From contig CAVPNY010000017.1 of assembly GCA_963706905.1 (NCBI GenBank), forward strand, positions 76,263-140,262: a DNA stretch of 64,000 nt. Direction: 5' to 3'. The notes below the pieces were generated by a model. The model did not search any database. It worked only from the letters and a program-made list of their open reading frames with translations, and was not told the origin of the DNA. This DNA is from CAVPNY01 sp963706905 (GTDB taxonomy: Bacteria; Chloroflexota; Anaerolineae; Anaerolineales; UBA4823). Made by a program: the position numbers and the translations under genes. Each line of letters begins with the position of its first letter. Position 1 is the first letter of the stretch. Below are positions 43,404 to 52,491 of the stretch, one piece after another.

Positions 43404-43837
43404 GCGGGAGGCCAGTGCAGCCCGACCTGCGCTACGAGGATGGCAAAATTGACGACCAGGGCAATGATCGTATCGAGTAAAGCCAATCTCGGGTCCGGCG
43501 CTCCGGGCCATATTCCAGAAATTAGAACGATGCCCAGGGTTGAGATAATGGCAGCCGGGACGACGACCTGACTCCACACATCCGGGGGGATCAGGATGCC
43601 CCAATACGAAAGCGCCGCTGCCAGGAACCCAAGCGTGGACAGGAGCCAAAACAGGCTGGCTACACCGGCCACTAATTTGGACGACATGGAGGGGAACAGC
43701 CAGGAGCGCACCGGCAGCCAGGAAGCAGGCAGGTTGCCCAGGCTTTGTGCCAGGAGTGCGACAAGCGCCCGCGCATGCGCAATGCCATGCAAGACGAGCG
43801 CCGCGGTAATCACGATTTTGATCGTTTCGGCTGACAT
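43400..43837 (-). CDS. Four-TM membrane protein of unknown function
   Basis: 145 residues, four TM helices at about 5-30, 54-77, 87-109 and 116-139. No family recognised. Its stop overlaps the methyltransferase ATG (ATGA), so it is translated with it. Nothing ties its function to methylation. Confidence 0.65.
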   Translation of the reverse strand: MSAETIKIVITAALVLHGIAHARALVALLAQSLGNLPASWLPVRSWLFPSMSSKLVAGVASLFWLLSTLGFLAAALSYWGILIPPDVWSQVVVPAAIISTLGIVLISGIWPGAPDPRLALLDTIIALVVNFAILVAQVGLHWPPA

Positions 43838-43925
43838 ATTTTAGAAAGGTAAACTTAGGAGAAGTATAGCATTAAGGAAATTGAATTTCAAATCCTGGAA
43901 AACATATTTTCCAGCCCGCTTAAAC

Positions 43926-43969
43926 TTGACAAATACCACCTTATATTTTATAGTTAATACCTATTAACT
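43926..43969 (+). promoter_or_regulatory. MarR promoter and operator
   Basis: TTGACA (43926-43931), exact 17-bp spacer, TATAGT (43949-43954). A perfect 7-bp inverted repeat AGTTAAT-ACCT-ATTAACT at 43952-43969 overlaps the -10 box and start site, the classic position for MarR self-repression of the operon. Confidence 0.75.
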
Positions 43970-43986
43970 AATTAGGTGGCTTAACT

Positions 43987-44481
43987 ATGACCATTTCCGA
44001 TCAGTTTAACCAGGTCTTGCGTGACTGGTCCGAGACATTCATGCGCCGATCGATGCATGATTTTGTTCGATTCAGCAAAGAATCTGGTTTATCCATGGCC
44101 CAATTCAACACGCTTTTCCGTTTGCATCATGCTGGCATTTGTGGTGTGACTGAGGTCGGCGATCACCTGGGGGTGACCAATGCTGCCGCCAGCCAGATGG
44201 TCGAACGGCTGGTGCAGCAGGACTTGATCGAGCGCACCGAGGACCCTTCCGACCGGCGCGTCAGGCAATTGAGTCTGACTGAGAAAGGCCGGCGCCTGGT
44301 GCTGGACAGTATTGAAGCCCGCCGTCATTGGATGGAACAGCTCACTGATGTGCTGGATGCTGGAGAGCAAGATCAGATCATTCAAGCCCTCACTATCTTG
44401 ACCCGCAGCGCACGTAGCCTGGAGCCGGTGGAACTTCCCGGTGGGGAGCAGGATCCCCTGAGCCTAAAAGTCCACGCCTGA
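43987..44481 (+). CDS. MarR-family transcription regulator
   Basis: 164 residues. Winged-helix MarR core: SMAQFNTLFRLHHAGICGVTEVGDHLGVTNAAASQMVERLVQ, then LIERTEDPSDRRVRQLSLTEKG (the wing with DxRxxxxxLT). AGGTGG precedes the ATG. It should repress itself and the two ABC genes that follow, released by a ligand such as an exported drug. Confidence 0.94.
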   Translation: MTISDQFNQVLRDWSETFMRRSMHDFVRFSKESGLSMAQFNTLFRLHHAGICGVTEVGDHLGVTNAAASQMVERLVQQDLIERTEDPSDRRVRQLSLTEKGRRLVLDSIEARRHWMEQLTDVLDAGEQDQIIQALTILTRSARSLEPVELPGGEQDPLSLKVHA

Positions 44482-44609
44482 TCACCAAATTAATTTCAAC
44501 GCAATCAAAAACCCATCCAGTTTTTAGATGATGATCAATGTCTCTATGGATTGTGAGCCTACGACCGCAATCCAAAACAAGTAAACAATCTATATTTGGA
44601 GAAAAGCCA

Positions 44610-46529
44610 TTGTTTAACTCTCGCAGACAACCTGCAGATCGCCGCATGAATACGAAAGCCCTGGGAAGAGCCATCCGCTACCTGGGCAAGTATCGTGGGC
44701 TGGCTTATCTGCCTTACTTTTTCTTATTAATTTCTACCCTGGCGATGCTCATGGTGCCGCGTATGGTGCGCAATATCATCGACTCGGTCACGCAAGGGGT
44801 GGCAGCCAAGGCGATCGTACCCCAGATGGAGCGCATCCCGACCGGCGTATTACCGCAGATCCTCAGCCAGCTTGGCATGACTGAGGAGCAGTTGCTCAAC
44901 AGTTATGCCAACGCGGAGCGCATGCTGATCAACGCCGGGATCGCTATCCTGATCTTCGCCATTGTGCGCGGCCTGTTTGCCTTCTTGCAAACTTTCTACG
45001 CTGAGCGCAACTCGCAGAGTGTGGCATTTGACTTCCGCAACGAGCTGTTCGCCAAGCTTCAAGGCTTGTCGTTTTCTTATCATGACCGCACCCAGACCGG
45101 GCAGTTGATGGTGCGCGCCACCGATGACGTTGAGAAGGTGCGCCTGTTCATCGGCCAGGGGCTGCTGATGACTGCCGGGGCGTTTATCTTGCTCACCGGT
45201 ACCCTGATCATTCTTTTCACCACCAATGTGCGCCTGACCCTGGTTGTCCTGCCGGTGCTGCCCATCGCTTTGGTCTTGTTCATGATCTTTGGCGCTCTCA
45301 GCGGCCCGTTGTTCATGCAGGTACAAACCCGGCTCGACCGGCTCAACAACACTTTGCAGGAGAACCTGGCCGGGATCAAGGTGATCAAAGCTTTCACGCG
45401 TGAAAAGAGTGAGCAGGTCAAGTTCGAGCACGCAGCCGATGACCTGATGAAGCAGCAGCTGGTTGTGTCGCGCGTGTTCTCCTTCTTATTTCCGCTGGTG
45501 CTCCTGGTCGCGACCGTTGGGCAGACTGCTATCATGTACTTCGGCGGCCGGCAGATCATTTATGGCACACTGACCCTGGGCGAATGGCAGGAGTTCAGCC
45601 TGTACCTGGTATACGTCTTCTTCCCGATGGCGCAGCTGGGTTTCATCATCAGCCAGATGTCGCAGGCTTCTGCTTCAGCGGGACGCATCTTTGAGATCCT
45701 GGACACCGAAAGCGAGGTCAAGGACCAGCCGGGCGCGGTTGAGCTCCCGAAAGTACAGGGGGACGTTCGTTTCGAGAATGTAACCTTCCGCTATTTCAGC
45801 GGTGGTGAAGCGGTATTGAAAAATGTTGACTTCGAGGTGCAGCCCGGACAGACGGTCGCCTTGCTGGGCGCGACCGGTTCGGGCAAATCGACCATCATCA
45901 ACCTGCTGCCGCGCTTCTATGACCCTTCTGAGGGGCGCATTACCATCGATGGGCACGACCTGCGCGAGATCACTCTGGAGTCGTTGCGCTCGCAGATCGG
46001 TATTGTCCTGCAGGAGACGACCCTGTTCGGGGGCACGATCCGCGAGAACATTGCCTTTGGTCGCCCGGACGCGACGCTGGAAGATGTGCAAGCTGCAGCT
46101 CAATCGGCGGCTGCCCATGACTTTATCATGTCCTTCCCCGACGGTTACGAAACGATGGTCGGCGAGCGTGGCGCCACCTTGAGCGGCGGGCAGAGACAGC
46201 GTGTGGCAATCGCCCGCGCCTTGCTGCTCAACCCGCGCATCCTGATCCTGGATGACTCGACCAGCAGTGTTGACCTGACAACCGAAGCCCAAATCCAAAC
46301 TGCCCTGGATAAGTTGATGAAGGGGCGCACCAGTTTTGTGATCGCTCAACGCATCAGCACCGTGATAAACGCTGACTTGATCCTGGTGTTGGAAAAAGGC
46401 CAGATCGTTGCCCGCGGCCAGCATGAAGACCTGCTGGAAGACAGCGAGCTGTACGCAGAAATCTATAATTCGCAGCTGGTCGGCGATGTAACCTCAGAAA
46501 TGGAACCCGAGCCGGAAGCGGCTGTTTAA
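44610..46529 (+). CDS. Heterodimeric ABC exporter half with degenerate ATPase site
   Basis: 639 residues from TTG 44610 (TTGGAGA 8 bp upstream); ATG 44646 is an alternative. Six-TM exporter domain followed by an ABC domain: GATGSGKST, LSGGQRQR, then ILILDDSTSSVD with Asp in place of the catalytic Glu, and VIAQRIST with Gln in place of the switch His. These changes are those of the non-catalytic subunit of BmrCD or TM287/288-type exporters. Partner is the next gene, 25 bp downstream. Multidrug or lipid efflux is likely. Confidence 0.93.
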   Translation: MFNSRRQPADRRMNTKALGRAIRYLGKYRGLAYLPYFFLLISTLAMLMVPRMVRNIIDSVTQGVAAKAIVPQMERIPTGVLPQILSQLGMTEEQLLNSYANAERMLINAGIAILIFAIVRGLFAFLQTFYAERNSQSVAFDFRNELFAKLQGLSFSYHDRTQTGQLMVRATDDVEKVRLFIGQGLLMTAGAFILLTGTLIILFTTNVRLTLVVLPVLPIALVLFMIFGALSGPLFMQVQTRLDRLNNTLQENLAGIKVIKAFTREKSEQVKFEHAADDLMKQQLVVSRVFSFLFPLVLLVATVGQTAIMYFGGRQIIYGTLTLGEWQEFSLYLVYVFFPMAQLGFIISQMSQASASAGRIFEILDTESEVKDQPGAVELPKVQGDVRFENVTFRYFSGGEAVLKNVDFEVQPGQTVALLGATGSGKSTIINLLPRFYDPSEGRITIDGHDLREITLESLRSQIGIVLQETTLFGGTIRENIAFGRPDATLEDVQAAAQSAAAHDFIMSFPDGYETMVGERGATLSGGQRQRVAIARALLLNPRILILDDSTSSVDLTTEAQIQTALDKLMKGRTSFVIAQRISTVINADLILVLEKGQIVARGQHEDLLEDSELYAEIYNSQLVGDVTSEMEPEPEAAV

Positions 46530-46554
46530 GCTGGAAGAACCTGGAGACTGAAAC

Positions 46555-48540
46555 ATGTTTGGTGGACAAGACGGCTTACGCCGAATAATGAGTCAAGATA
46601 CGTTAAAACCCAAACGCCTGGGAGATACACTGGCGCGCTTTGGGCGCTATTTCAAGGCCTACTGGCCGATCCTGATCCTGGTGGGGATCCTGGTTATCGC
46701 GGCCACCTGGGCGCAGGTGACTGCTCCAGAGCTGATCGGCCAGGCGGTCGATTGTTATTTGACGCCCGCCGCAGTGGCTGCATTTGGCAACTTCCCCGGC
46801 GCTCCCGAGGGCGGTGTGGCCAGCGGTGCGGTCACTAACTGCACGCTGATCGCCAACAGCGAGCTGCTCACCCAGGCGGAGAGGCTGGCTGGCCTGGGAC
46901 GGGTGATGCTGATCATCATCGGGCTGTATATTATGACTTCCGTGCTGACCGGATTGACCTTCTACTTGATGAGCTACGCCGGGCAGCGCGTGCTGCGCCA
47001 GATGCGGGTTGACCTGTTCAAACAATTGCACCGCCTGTCGTTGGGCTACTTCGCCGAGCATGAGGCGGGCGATTTGATGAGCCGCATCACCAATGACTCG
47101 GAAACTATCCAGCAGGCTTTCAGCTTTGCTTTGATCAACGTGCTCAGCGGGTTGTTGCTGATCGGCTGGATTGGCTACAACATGCTTTCGAGGAGCGTGT
47201 CGTACGCCCTGATCAGTCTTGCGGTTGTGCCCCTGATGGTCGTGGCGACAATCTGGTTCTCATCCCAGGCGCGCAAGGCTTTCCGCCGCACGCGCGAACA
47301 GATGGGCAGCGTCAACGCGGAGCTGCAAGAGTCGATCTCTTCGGTGCGCGAGGTGCAGGCTTTCAGCCGGGAAGATGAGAATATCGCCAACTTCATGGAG
47401 ACGAATGCTGCTAACCGGGATGCCAACATCCGGGCGGTGTCTTACACCAGCGCGCTTGCCCCCACCCTGGAAGCCCTGGGTTACCTGGCGCTGGCGATCG
47501 TAGCCTGTGTGGGCGGCCTGGCCTTGTTGCGCGGCCAGGAACTGCTCGGCACGGCCATCTCTTTCGGCTTGATCATCACTTTCCTGAACTATGTGCAGCG
47601 CTTCAACCAGCCGATCCAGCAGATCGCCGTGCTGTGGACCAATATCCAAAATGCCATTGCCGGCGGCGAGCGTATCTTTACATTGCTGGATGTGCAGCCG
47701 GAGATCGTGGATGCGCCGCAAGCCCAGCCCATGCCGGCGATCAAGGGTGAGGTTAAATTCGAAAGTGTATTCGCGGCCTATAAGAAGGACGAGCACGTGC
47801 TAAACGGGGTCAGCTTCACTGCCGAGCCTGGCCAGACGATTGCCATTGTCGGGCCAACCGGAGCTGGAAAAACCACGATGATCAACCTGATCCCGCGCTT
47901 TTACGATGTCACCGGCGGCGCGGTGCTGATTGACGGGGTGGATGTGCGTAACGTGACGGCTGAATCGCTGCGCCGCCAGATCGGCATTGTCCTGCAGGAC
48001 ACCTTCCTGTTCAGCGCCAGTGTAATGGATAATATCCGCTTTGGACGGCCGGAGGCCAGCGACGAGGAAGTGCTCGCCGCGGCCAAACTGGCGCATGCCG
48101 ACAGCTTCATCGAGCGTCTGCCGGATGGTTATCAGACGGTGCTGGGCGAGCGCGGCAGCGGCTTAAGCCAGGGCCAGCGCCAGTTGCTGGCTATCGCCCG
48201 TGCGGCTCTGTCTGACCCGCGCATCCTGATCCTGGACGAGGCTACCTCCAGTGTGGACACCCGCACCGAGCGACTGATCCAGCGCGCCCTGGAAAACCTG
48301 CTCGAGGGGCGCACCAGCTTTGTCATCGCCCACCGGCTGAGCACCATCCGCAACGCGGATCTGCTGCTGGTGCTGGATAAGGGCCAAATCGTCGAGTGCG
48401 GGGTGCATGATGAGCTGCTGGCTCAGCGGGGCTTTTATTACAACCTGTATATGAGCCAGTTCCGCCGGATGGAGGCGAAAGTAACCCTCGATCCGAATGG
48501 ACGCAAACCGGCTGGCCTGCCAGCGGCTGCCACGGATTAA
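46555..48540 (+). CDS. Heterodimeric ABC exporter half with consensus Walker B
   Basis: 661 residues. Six TM helices with an extracytoplasmic insert after TM1 (about residues 60-110), then ABC domain: GPTGAGKTT, ILILDEATSSVD with catalytic Glu, VIAHRLST with switch His. Its signature is LSQGQRQL rather than LSGGQ. In the heterodimer this signature faces the degenerate Walker site of the partner, so both deviations fall in the same composite site. Followed by a hairpin terminator. Confidence 0.95.
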   Translation: MFGGQDGLRRIMSQDTLKPKRLGDTLARFGRYFKAYWPILILVGILVIAATWAQVTAPELIGQAVDCYLTPAAVAAFGNFPGAPEGGVASGAVTNCTLIANSELLTQAERLAGLGRVMLIIIGLYIMTSVLTGLTFYLMSYAGQRVLRQMRVDLFKQLHRLSLGYFAEHEAGDLMSRITNDSETIQQAFSFALINVLSGLLLIGWIGYNMLSRSVSYALISLAVVPLMVVATIWFSSQARKAFRRTREQMGSVNAELQESISSVREVQAFSREDENIANFMETNAANRDANIRAVSYTSALAPTLEALGYLALAIVACVGGLALLRGQELLGTAISFGLIITFLNYVQRFNQPIQQIAVLWTNIQNAIAGGERIFTLLDVQPEIVDAPQAQPMPAIKGEVKFESVFAAYKKDEHVLNGVSFTAEPGQTIAIVGPTGAGKTTMINLIPRFYDVTGGAVLIDGVDVRNVTAESLRRQIGIVLQDTFLFSASVMDNIRFGRPEASDEEVLAAAKLAHADSFIERLPDGYQTVLGERGSGLSQGQRQLLAIARAALSDPRILILDEATSSVDTRTERLIQRALENLLEGRTSFVIAHRLSTIRNADLLLVLDKGQIVECGVHDELLAQRGFYYNLYMSQFRRMEAKVTLDPNGRKPAGLPAAATD

Positions 48541-48618
48541 AGACTCTGGGATCAATTTTCCACGGATGCGAGCTGCGCTCGCCTGAATGAATGATCTAAT
48601 CAATCGTTAAAAACAAAG

Positions 48619-48639
48619 CGACCGGCAACAGGCCGGTCG
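48619..48639. terminator. Terminator hairpin after the ABC pair
   Basis: CGACCGGC-AACAG-GCCGGTCG, 8-bp perfect stem. Downstream TTACTGTTTCATTT on plus; on minus TTTGTTTTTAAC follows, so it can also end the convergent zf-TFIIB transcript. Confidence 0.75.
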
Positions 48640-48658
48640 TTACTGTTTCATTTCTGCA

Positions 48659-49225
48659 TTAATCGGGGGGGTTCACCCCGGCCAATCCTAAACCAGTGCG
48701 CTGGAAGAAATACAATGCCTTGGAAAGGCTGGGGTGCTCGGACAGCACGCGATACTGAAACAGCCGCATGACGGTGCTTAGATCTTTCCACTCCGATGAA
48801 AACGACTCCTCCCCGGTGACCAGCTCCCTGGCTTCGGTGAGGCTCTCCTTGACGTAGTCTGAGGTGGACATCGAATCGAGCTGCTGCTCCATCGATTGAA
48901 TGATCTTTTCAAACTCCCCTTTATCTAACCAGATTCCGTGACATTGAGCGCACAGGTCGATCTCAGCCCCGTCCTCTCCATATTTCGTGGTCACCATCTG
49001 GCTGTCATCGTTTGGGCAGCGGATAAGGGAGGGAACTAACTTGAACTGGTCCTCATGTTTCCAGATATCAAAGTCCACCCAATCCAGGTCTGGCTCGATG
49101 ACCTGGGTGGCTTCGCCAAGCTCGCCTTTTTCGAAAAACAAACCTTTGCAGACCGGGCATTCCTTTATCTGAATGACATCGATCTGGCGGTCGAACAACT
49201 CACCATGACCTAACGGACAATGCAT
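48659..49225 (-). CDS. zf-TFIIB domain protein
   Basis: 188 residues from ATG 49225 (AGAGGTG upstream; GTG 49234 is less likely). Two zinc modules: CPLGHGEL...CPVCKGLFFEKGEL and CPNDDSQM...CAQCHGIWLDKGEFEKI, the CPxC...CxxCxGxWLDxGE pattern of zf-TFIIB. The C-terminus is helical with no known fold. Function unknown. Stands alone. Confidence 0.88.
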   Translation of the reverse strand: MHCPLGHGELFDRQIDVIQIKECPVCKGLFFEKGELGEATQVIEPDLDWVDFDIWKHEDQFKLVPSLIRCPNDDSQMVTTKYGEDGAEIDLCAQCHGIWLDKGEFEKIIQSMEQQLDSMSTSDYVKESLTEARELVTGEESFSSEWKDLSTVMRLFQYRVLSEHPSLSKALYFFQRTGLGLAGVNPPD

Positions 49226-49392
49226 CTTGATCACCTCTGCTTTTAATCAATTTCGACCGTATTATATCCTATTCCACACCGCGGGGTTATCTCGGTGGAG
49301 CGTCGAGATCAACCGGATGAACACGGCGTGTCAAAACGGTTTGAGGAAGAAGTCCGGGCTTCGGTTAAAATGGAAAGGATGACGAGACGAAG

Positions 49393-51189
49393 ATGCCTGG
49401 GTTAAAGCGCGGCTGGTGGGTCTGGCTCAGCTTGCTCCTGGGAAGCCTGCTGATCGGGATTGGGCTGCTGGCGCCGGCGTTCGGCCTGGATGCAGAGGCC
49501 GGATTTGGCCCGCGGCGGTGGGCTGCCATCGCCCTGGGTGGGGCGATCCTGGTGTGGGTGGTTTCCTATCCGCTTTTCCGTTGGGCGCAATCTCAGCTGG
49601 CTGCCCGGCGCAGGCGGGTAGCCGGTTACAATGGCACAAGCGGGCAGCAGCTCGAAACAGTTGAAACGCCCCGCGCAGCGCAGATCCCTCCCCGATTCCC
49701 ATGGGTAGCCCGGCACGCGCCCGACCTGGCTTTTGCCGCGGCGCTGATCCTGGGGATATGGGCTGCTTTATGGATGTTCACGGCGGGGAAAATGATCGCC
49801 TTTCCCCCTGGCACTGGTTATACCTCTCTGCTGGGGGAAGCCTTCCGTAGTGGTCAGCTTCACCTGCTGATCGAGCCGGACGCCAAGCTGGCTGCTTTGG
49901 AAAACCCTTATGATCTGCGCCAGCGCAGGAATATCCCGGTGCTGTGGGACGCCTCGTATTACAACGGCAAGTACTACCTGTACTGGGGGGCAGTTCCGGG
50001 AGTCATCGCCGCCGCACTTGAGTTGCTGGCGTCGGTCCAGGTGCGCGACCCGCAGCTGGTTTTGTTTTTTGTGCTGGGGACGATCCTGTTCAGCCTGCTC
50101 TTCTTGCGTTCCGTTTGGCGCGGCGTTGGGCATCCCCTCTCGACCTGGCTGCTGCTAGGTGGGATGCTCGCCCTGGCGGTGAACGCTCCTTTGATCTGGC
50201 TGCTCACCCGGCCTTCGGTCTACGAAGTCGCCATTGCCGGGGGGCAGTGTTTTCTGATGGCTGGTTTGTTTTTCTCCTTCTCTGGCCTGACTGGTTCGCG
50301 CCGCTCGATCGGGTGGTTCCTTCTGGCAGGGATCGCTTTGGCGTTGGCGGTTGGCACACGCCTCAACCTGCTCCTGCCGATCGCTTTCCTTTCTGGAATG
50401 CTCCTGTGGCGGATTTACCAGTCGGTGCAGCGTGAGCTACGCAAAGCCGCGCCAGGGTGGCTGGCGCTCGCCTTACCTCTACTTTTGGGTGCAGCTTGGG
50501 TTGCCTGGTATAACCATGCCCGCTTCGGATCGATCCTGGAATCAGGCCACCGCTACCAGCTGACGGGTCTGGCGCTGCCGGAAGACTACGGGCTGGTGAC
50601 CTCCCTCGGTTATGCCTTGCCCAACCTGTACAGCTACCTGGCGCGCCTGCCCCTGTTTGAAGCGCGCTTCCCGTTTATCAGCGTGCTGTGGGTGAAAGAA
50701 GGCGCCTGGCCCGGATTTATCCCCTTGCCGGAAACGTATTATTACACCGAGCCGGTTGCCGGGCTGCTGTATCTTGTGCCATTGATCGGATTAGCCGCCT
50801 TGGTTGCTTTGGGCTGGTTCTACCTGATCTTCCATGGAGCACTCGTTTCGAAGCCCCAGACGGAATCTACAGACCGCGCCTGGCTGACGATCTGGCTGGG
50901 TGGGGCTGCCCTGCTGGAGCTGCTCGTGCTGCTGGTCTTCATCTCTGGCTCCCTGCGCTATCTGGCAGACCTGGCCCCAACCTGGATTCTCCTGGCGACG
51001 GTGTTTTTCGCCCGGGCGTGGAGCCGCCTGCCGCGCGAAAGCTGGCGGCGGCTGTTCACTATTGCTTGGCTGGTTGCCAGCGGTCTGACGGTTTTATTTG
51101 GCTTATTGATCGGCCTGACCGGATATGAGGGGGCTTTTCGTGAGCTGAATCCCGCGCTGTACCAGCGCCTGATTGAGCTGTTTCGATAG
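49393..51189 (+). CDS. GT-C-like multi-TM membrane protein (glycosyltransferase 39 type)
   Basis: 598 residues, about 12 TM helices. The conserved-looking segment is outside the membrane: PYDLRQRRNIPVLWDASYYNGKYYLYWGAVPGV. It carries Asp and Tyr residues in a position comparable to the first loop of PMT/ArnT-like glycosyltransferases. No classic DD or DE motif is apparent, so assignment to GT-C is by fold impression. It probably uses a lipid-linked sugar at the outer face. Stands alone between the zf-TFIIB gene and dhaK. Confidence 0.65.
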   Translation: MPGLKRGWWVWLSLLLGSLLIGIGLLAPAFGLDAEAGFGPRRWAAIALGGAILVWVVSYPLFRWAQSQLAARRRRVAGYNGTSGQQLETVETPRAAQIPPRFPWVARHAPDLAFAAALILGIWAALWMFTAGKMIAFPPGTGYTSLLGEAFRSGQLHLLIEPDAKLAALENPYDLRQRRNIPVLWDASYYNGKYYLYWGAVPGVIAAALELLASVQVRDPQLVLFFVLGTILFSLLFLRSVWRGVGHPLSTWLLLGGMLALAVNAPLIWLLTRPSVYEVAIAGGQCFLMAGLFFSFSGLTGSRRSIGWFLLAGIALALAVGTRLNLLLPIAFLSGMLLWRIYQSVQRELRKAAPGWLALALPLLLGAAWVAWYNHARFGSILESGHRYQLTGLALPEDYGLVTSLGYALPNLYSYLARLPLFEARFPFISVLWVKEGAWPGFIPLPETYYYTEPVAGLLYLVPLIGLAALVALGWFYLIFHGALVSKPQTESTDRAWLTIWLGGAALLELLVLLVFISGSLRYLADLAPTWILLATVFFARAWSRLPRESWRRLFTIAWLVASGLTVLFGLLIGLTGYEGAFRELNPALYQRLIELFR

Positions 51190-51193
51190 CAGA

Positions 51194-51382
51194 TTATTCG
51201 TTAAATGAAAAAGTTGGCTCGGCGTAGTAGCGGATGGCATTGGCGGCCATCCTTTCCATCACCCAATCCTGCAGCCACTGGCGCTTGCGTTCAATATCCC
51301 AATCGACTGACATTACGTCCAGCGGGATGTTGAGGTTCAAAGCGCGATTGGGGATCACATGCCGGGTGACCCCGCTCGGCAC
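51194..51382 (-). pseudogene. Short ORF or gene remnant convergent with the GT-C gene
   Basis: From GTG 51382, 62 codons with protein-like composition (NIPLDVMSVDWDIERKRQWL, QDWVMERMAANAIRYYAEP), ending 4 bp from the GT-C stop. It has no RBS and no family I recognise. It may be the C-terminal remnant of a lost gene. The longer antisense reading through dhaK is a shadow. Confidence 0.3.
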
Positions 51383-51394
51383 TTTATATGGTAT

Positions 51395-51423
51395 TTGACT
51401 TTTCTTGATGAGCCAACTACACT
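51395..51423 (+). promoter_or_regulatory. Promoter of the dhaKLM operon
   Basis: TTGACT (51395-51400), exact 17-bp spacer, TACACT (51418-51423), 49 bp before dhaK ATG. GAGAGTCACT is the weak RBS. Confidence 0.6.
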
Positions 51424-51472
51424 TAGCGTAGACTGATTTCCTGAGCACTGCTGCATAGATTGGAGAGTCACT

Positions 51473-52474
51473 ATGAAAAAGCTGATCAATCATCCTGAAA
51501 GCGTAGTGCGTGAAGCGCTGCAGGGCATTGCCCTGGCGCATACCGACCTGGTCAGAGTGCACTTCGATCCCAATTACATCGTAAGGGCGGATGCTCCGGT
51601 GAAGGGTAAAGTTGCCTTGCTGTCTGGCGGCGGCTCCGGGCACGAGCCGATGCACGGCGGTTTTGTTGGGCGCGGCATGCTGGATGCGGCCTGCCCGGGA
51701 GCAGTCTTCACCTCTCCAACCCCGGACCAGATGCTGGAAGCGACCAGGGCTGTGGATGGCGGGATGGGCGTGCTGTATATCGTCAAGAATTACACCGGCG
51801 ATGTGATGAACTTTGAGATGGCCGCGGAGCTGGCTGGCATGGAAGGTATCCAGGTGGAGAGCGTGGTTATCGACGATGATGTGGCGGTCAAAGACAGCCT
51901 GTACACCGCCGGGCGGCGCGGGGTGGGCAGCACTGTGCTGGCAGAGAAACTGTGCGGCGCGGCCGCGGAAGAGGGCCGCTCGCTCAGCCAGGTGGCGGAT
52001 ATTTGCCGCAAGGTCAATCGTAATGGGCGCAGCATGGGCATGGCGCTGACTTCTTGCACGGTGCCGCATGCCGGCAAGCCCACCTTTAACTTGCCCGAGG
52101 ACGAGATGGAGATTGGCATCGGTATCCACGGCGAGCCAGGGCGCACCCGCATGAAGCTGCAGCCTGCCGATGAGATCGTGGCGCTCTTGATCGAGCCAGT
52201 GATCGCCGACCTGCCCTTCCAATCTGGCGATGAGGTGCTTCTGTTCGTTAACGGTATGGGCGGCACTCCGCTGATCGAGCTGTATATCGCCTACCGCAAA
52301 GCGCACGAGATCGCCGTGCAGCACGGGCTGAAGGTAGTCCGCTCGCTGGTGGGGCCGTACATCACCAGCCTGGAGATGGCTGGGATGTCGATCACGCTGT
52401 TGAAAATGGACCCAGATTTGATCAAGCTGTGGGATGCCCCCGTGCTCACTCCCGGCTTGCGTTGGGGAATCTGA
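51473..52474 (+). CDS. dhaK: Dihydroxyacetone kinase subunit DhaK
   Basis: 333 residues. Binds dihydroxyacetone covalently through a His. Signatures: VALLSGGGSGHEPMHGGFVG, VLYIVKNYTGDVMNFEMA, and GIGIHGEPGRTRMKL with the substrate-binding His. Phosphoryl is received from DhaL-ADP. First gene of dhaK-dhaL-dhaM, so the kinase is of the PEP-dependent type. Confidence 0.96.
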   Translation: MKKLINHPESVVREALQGIALAHTDLVRVHFDPNYIVRADAPVKGKVALLSGGGSGHEPMHGGFVGRGMLDAACPGAVFTSPTPDQMLEATRAVDGGMGVLYIVKNYTGDVMNFEMAAELAGMEGIQVESVVIDDDVAVKDSLYTAGRRGVGSTVLAEKLCGAAAEEGRSLSQVADICRKVNRNGRSMGMALTSCTVPHAGKPTFNLPEDEMEIGIGIHGEPGRTRMKLQPADEIVALLIEPVIADLPFQSGDEVLLFVNGMGGTPLIELYIAYRKAHEIAVQHGLKVVRSLVGPYITSLEMAGMSITLLKMDPDLIKLWDAPVLTPGLRWGI

Positions 52475-52491
52475 TCAATTGGAGACCATCT

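Noticed and set aside
42483..43837. Restriction-modification or defence island around the methyltransferase
   Set aside because: No endonuclease, specificity subunit or defence gene is nearby; the neighbours are GNAT, DinB and membrane proteins.
43936..43979. CCACCT pairing with the AGGTGG ribosome site of marR as a translational switch
   Set aside because: CCACCT lies upstream of the -10 box and is not in the transcript.
51194..52324. Long 376-codon antisense ORF across dhaK
   Set aside because: Shadow of dhaK, which has complete family motifs. Only the part outside dhaK was kept as a weak remnant.
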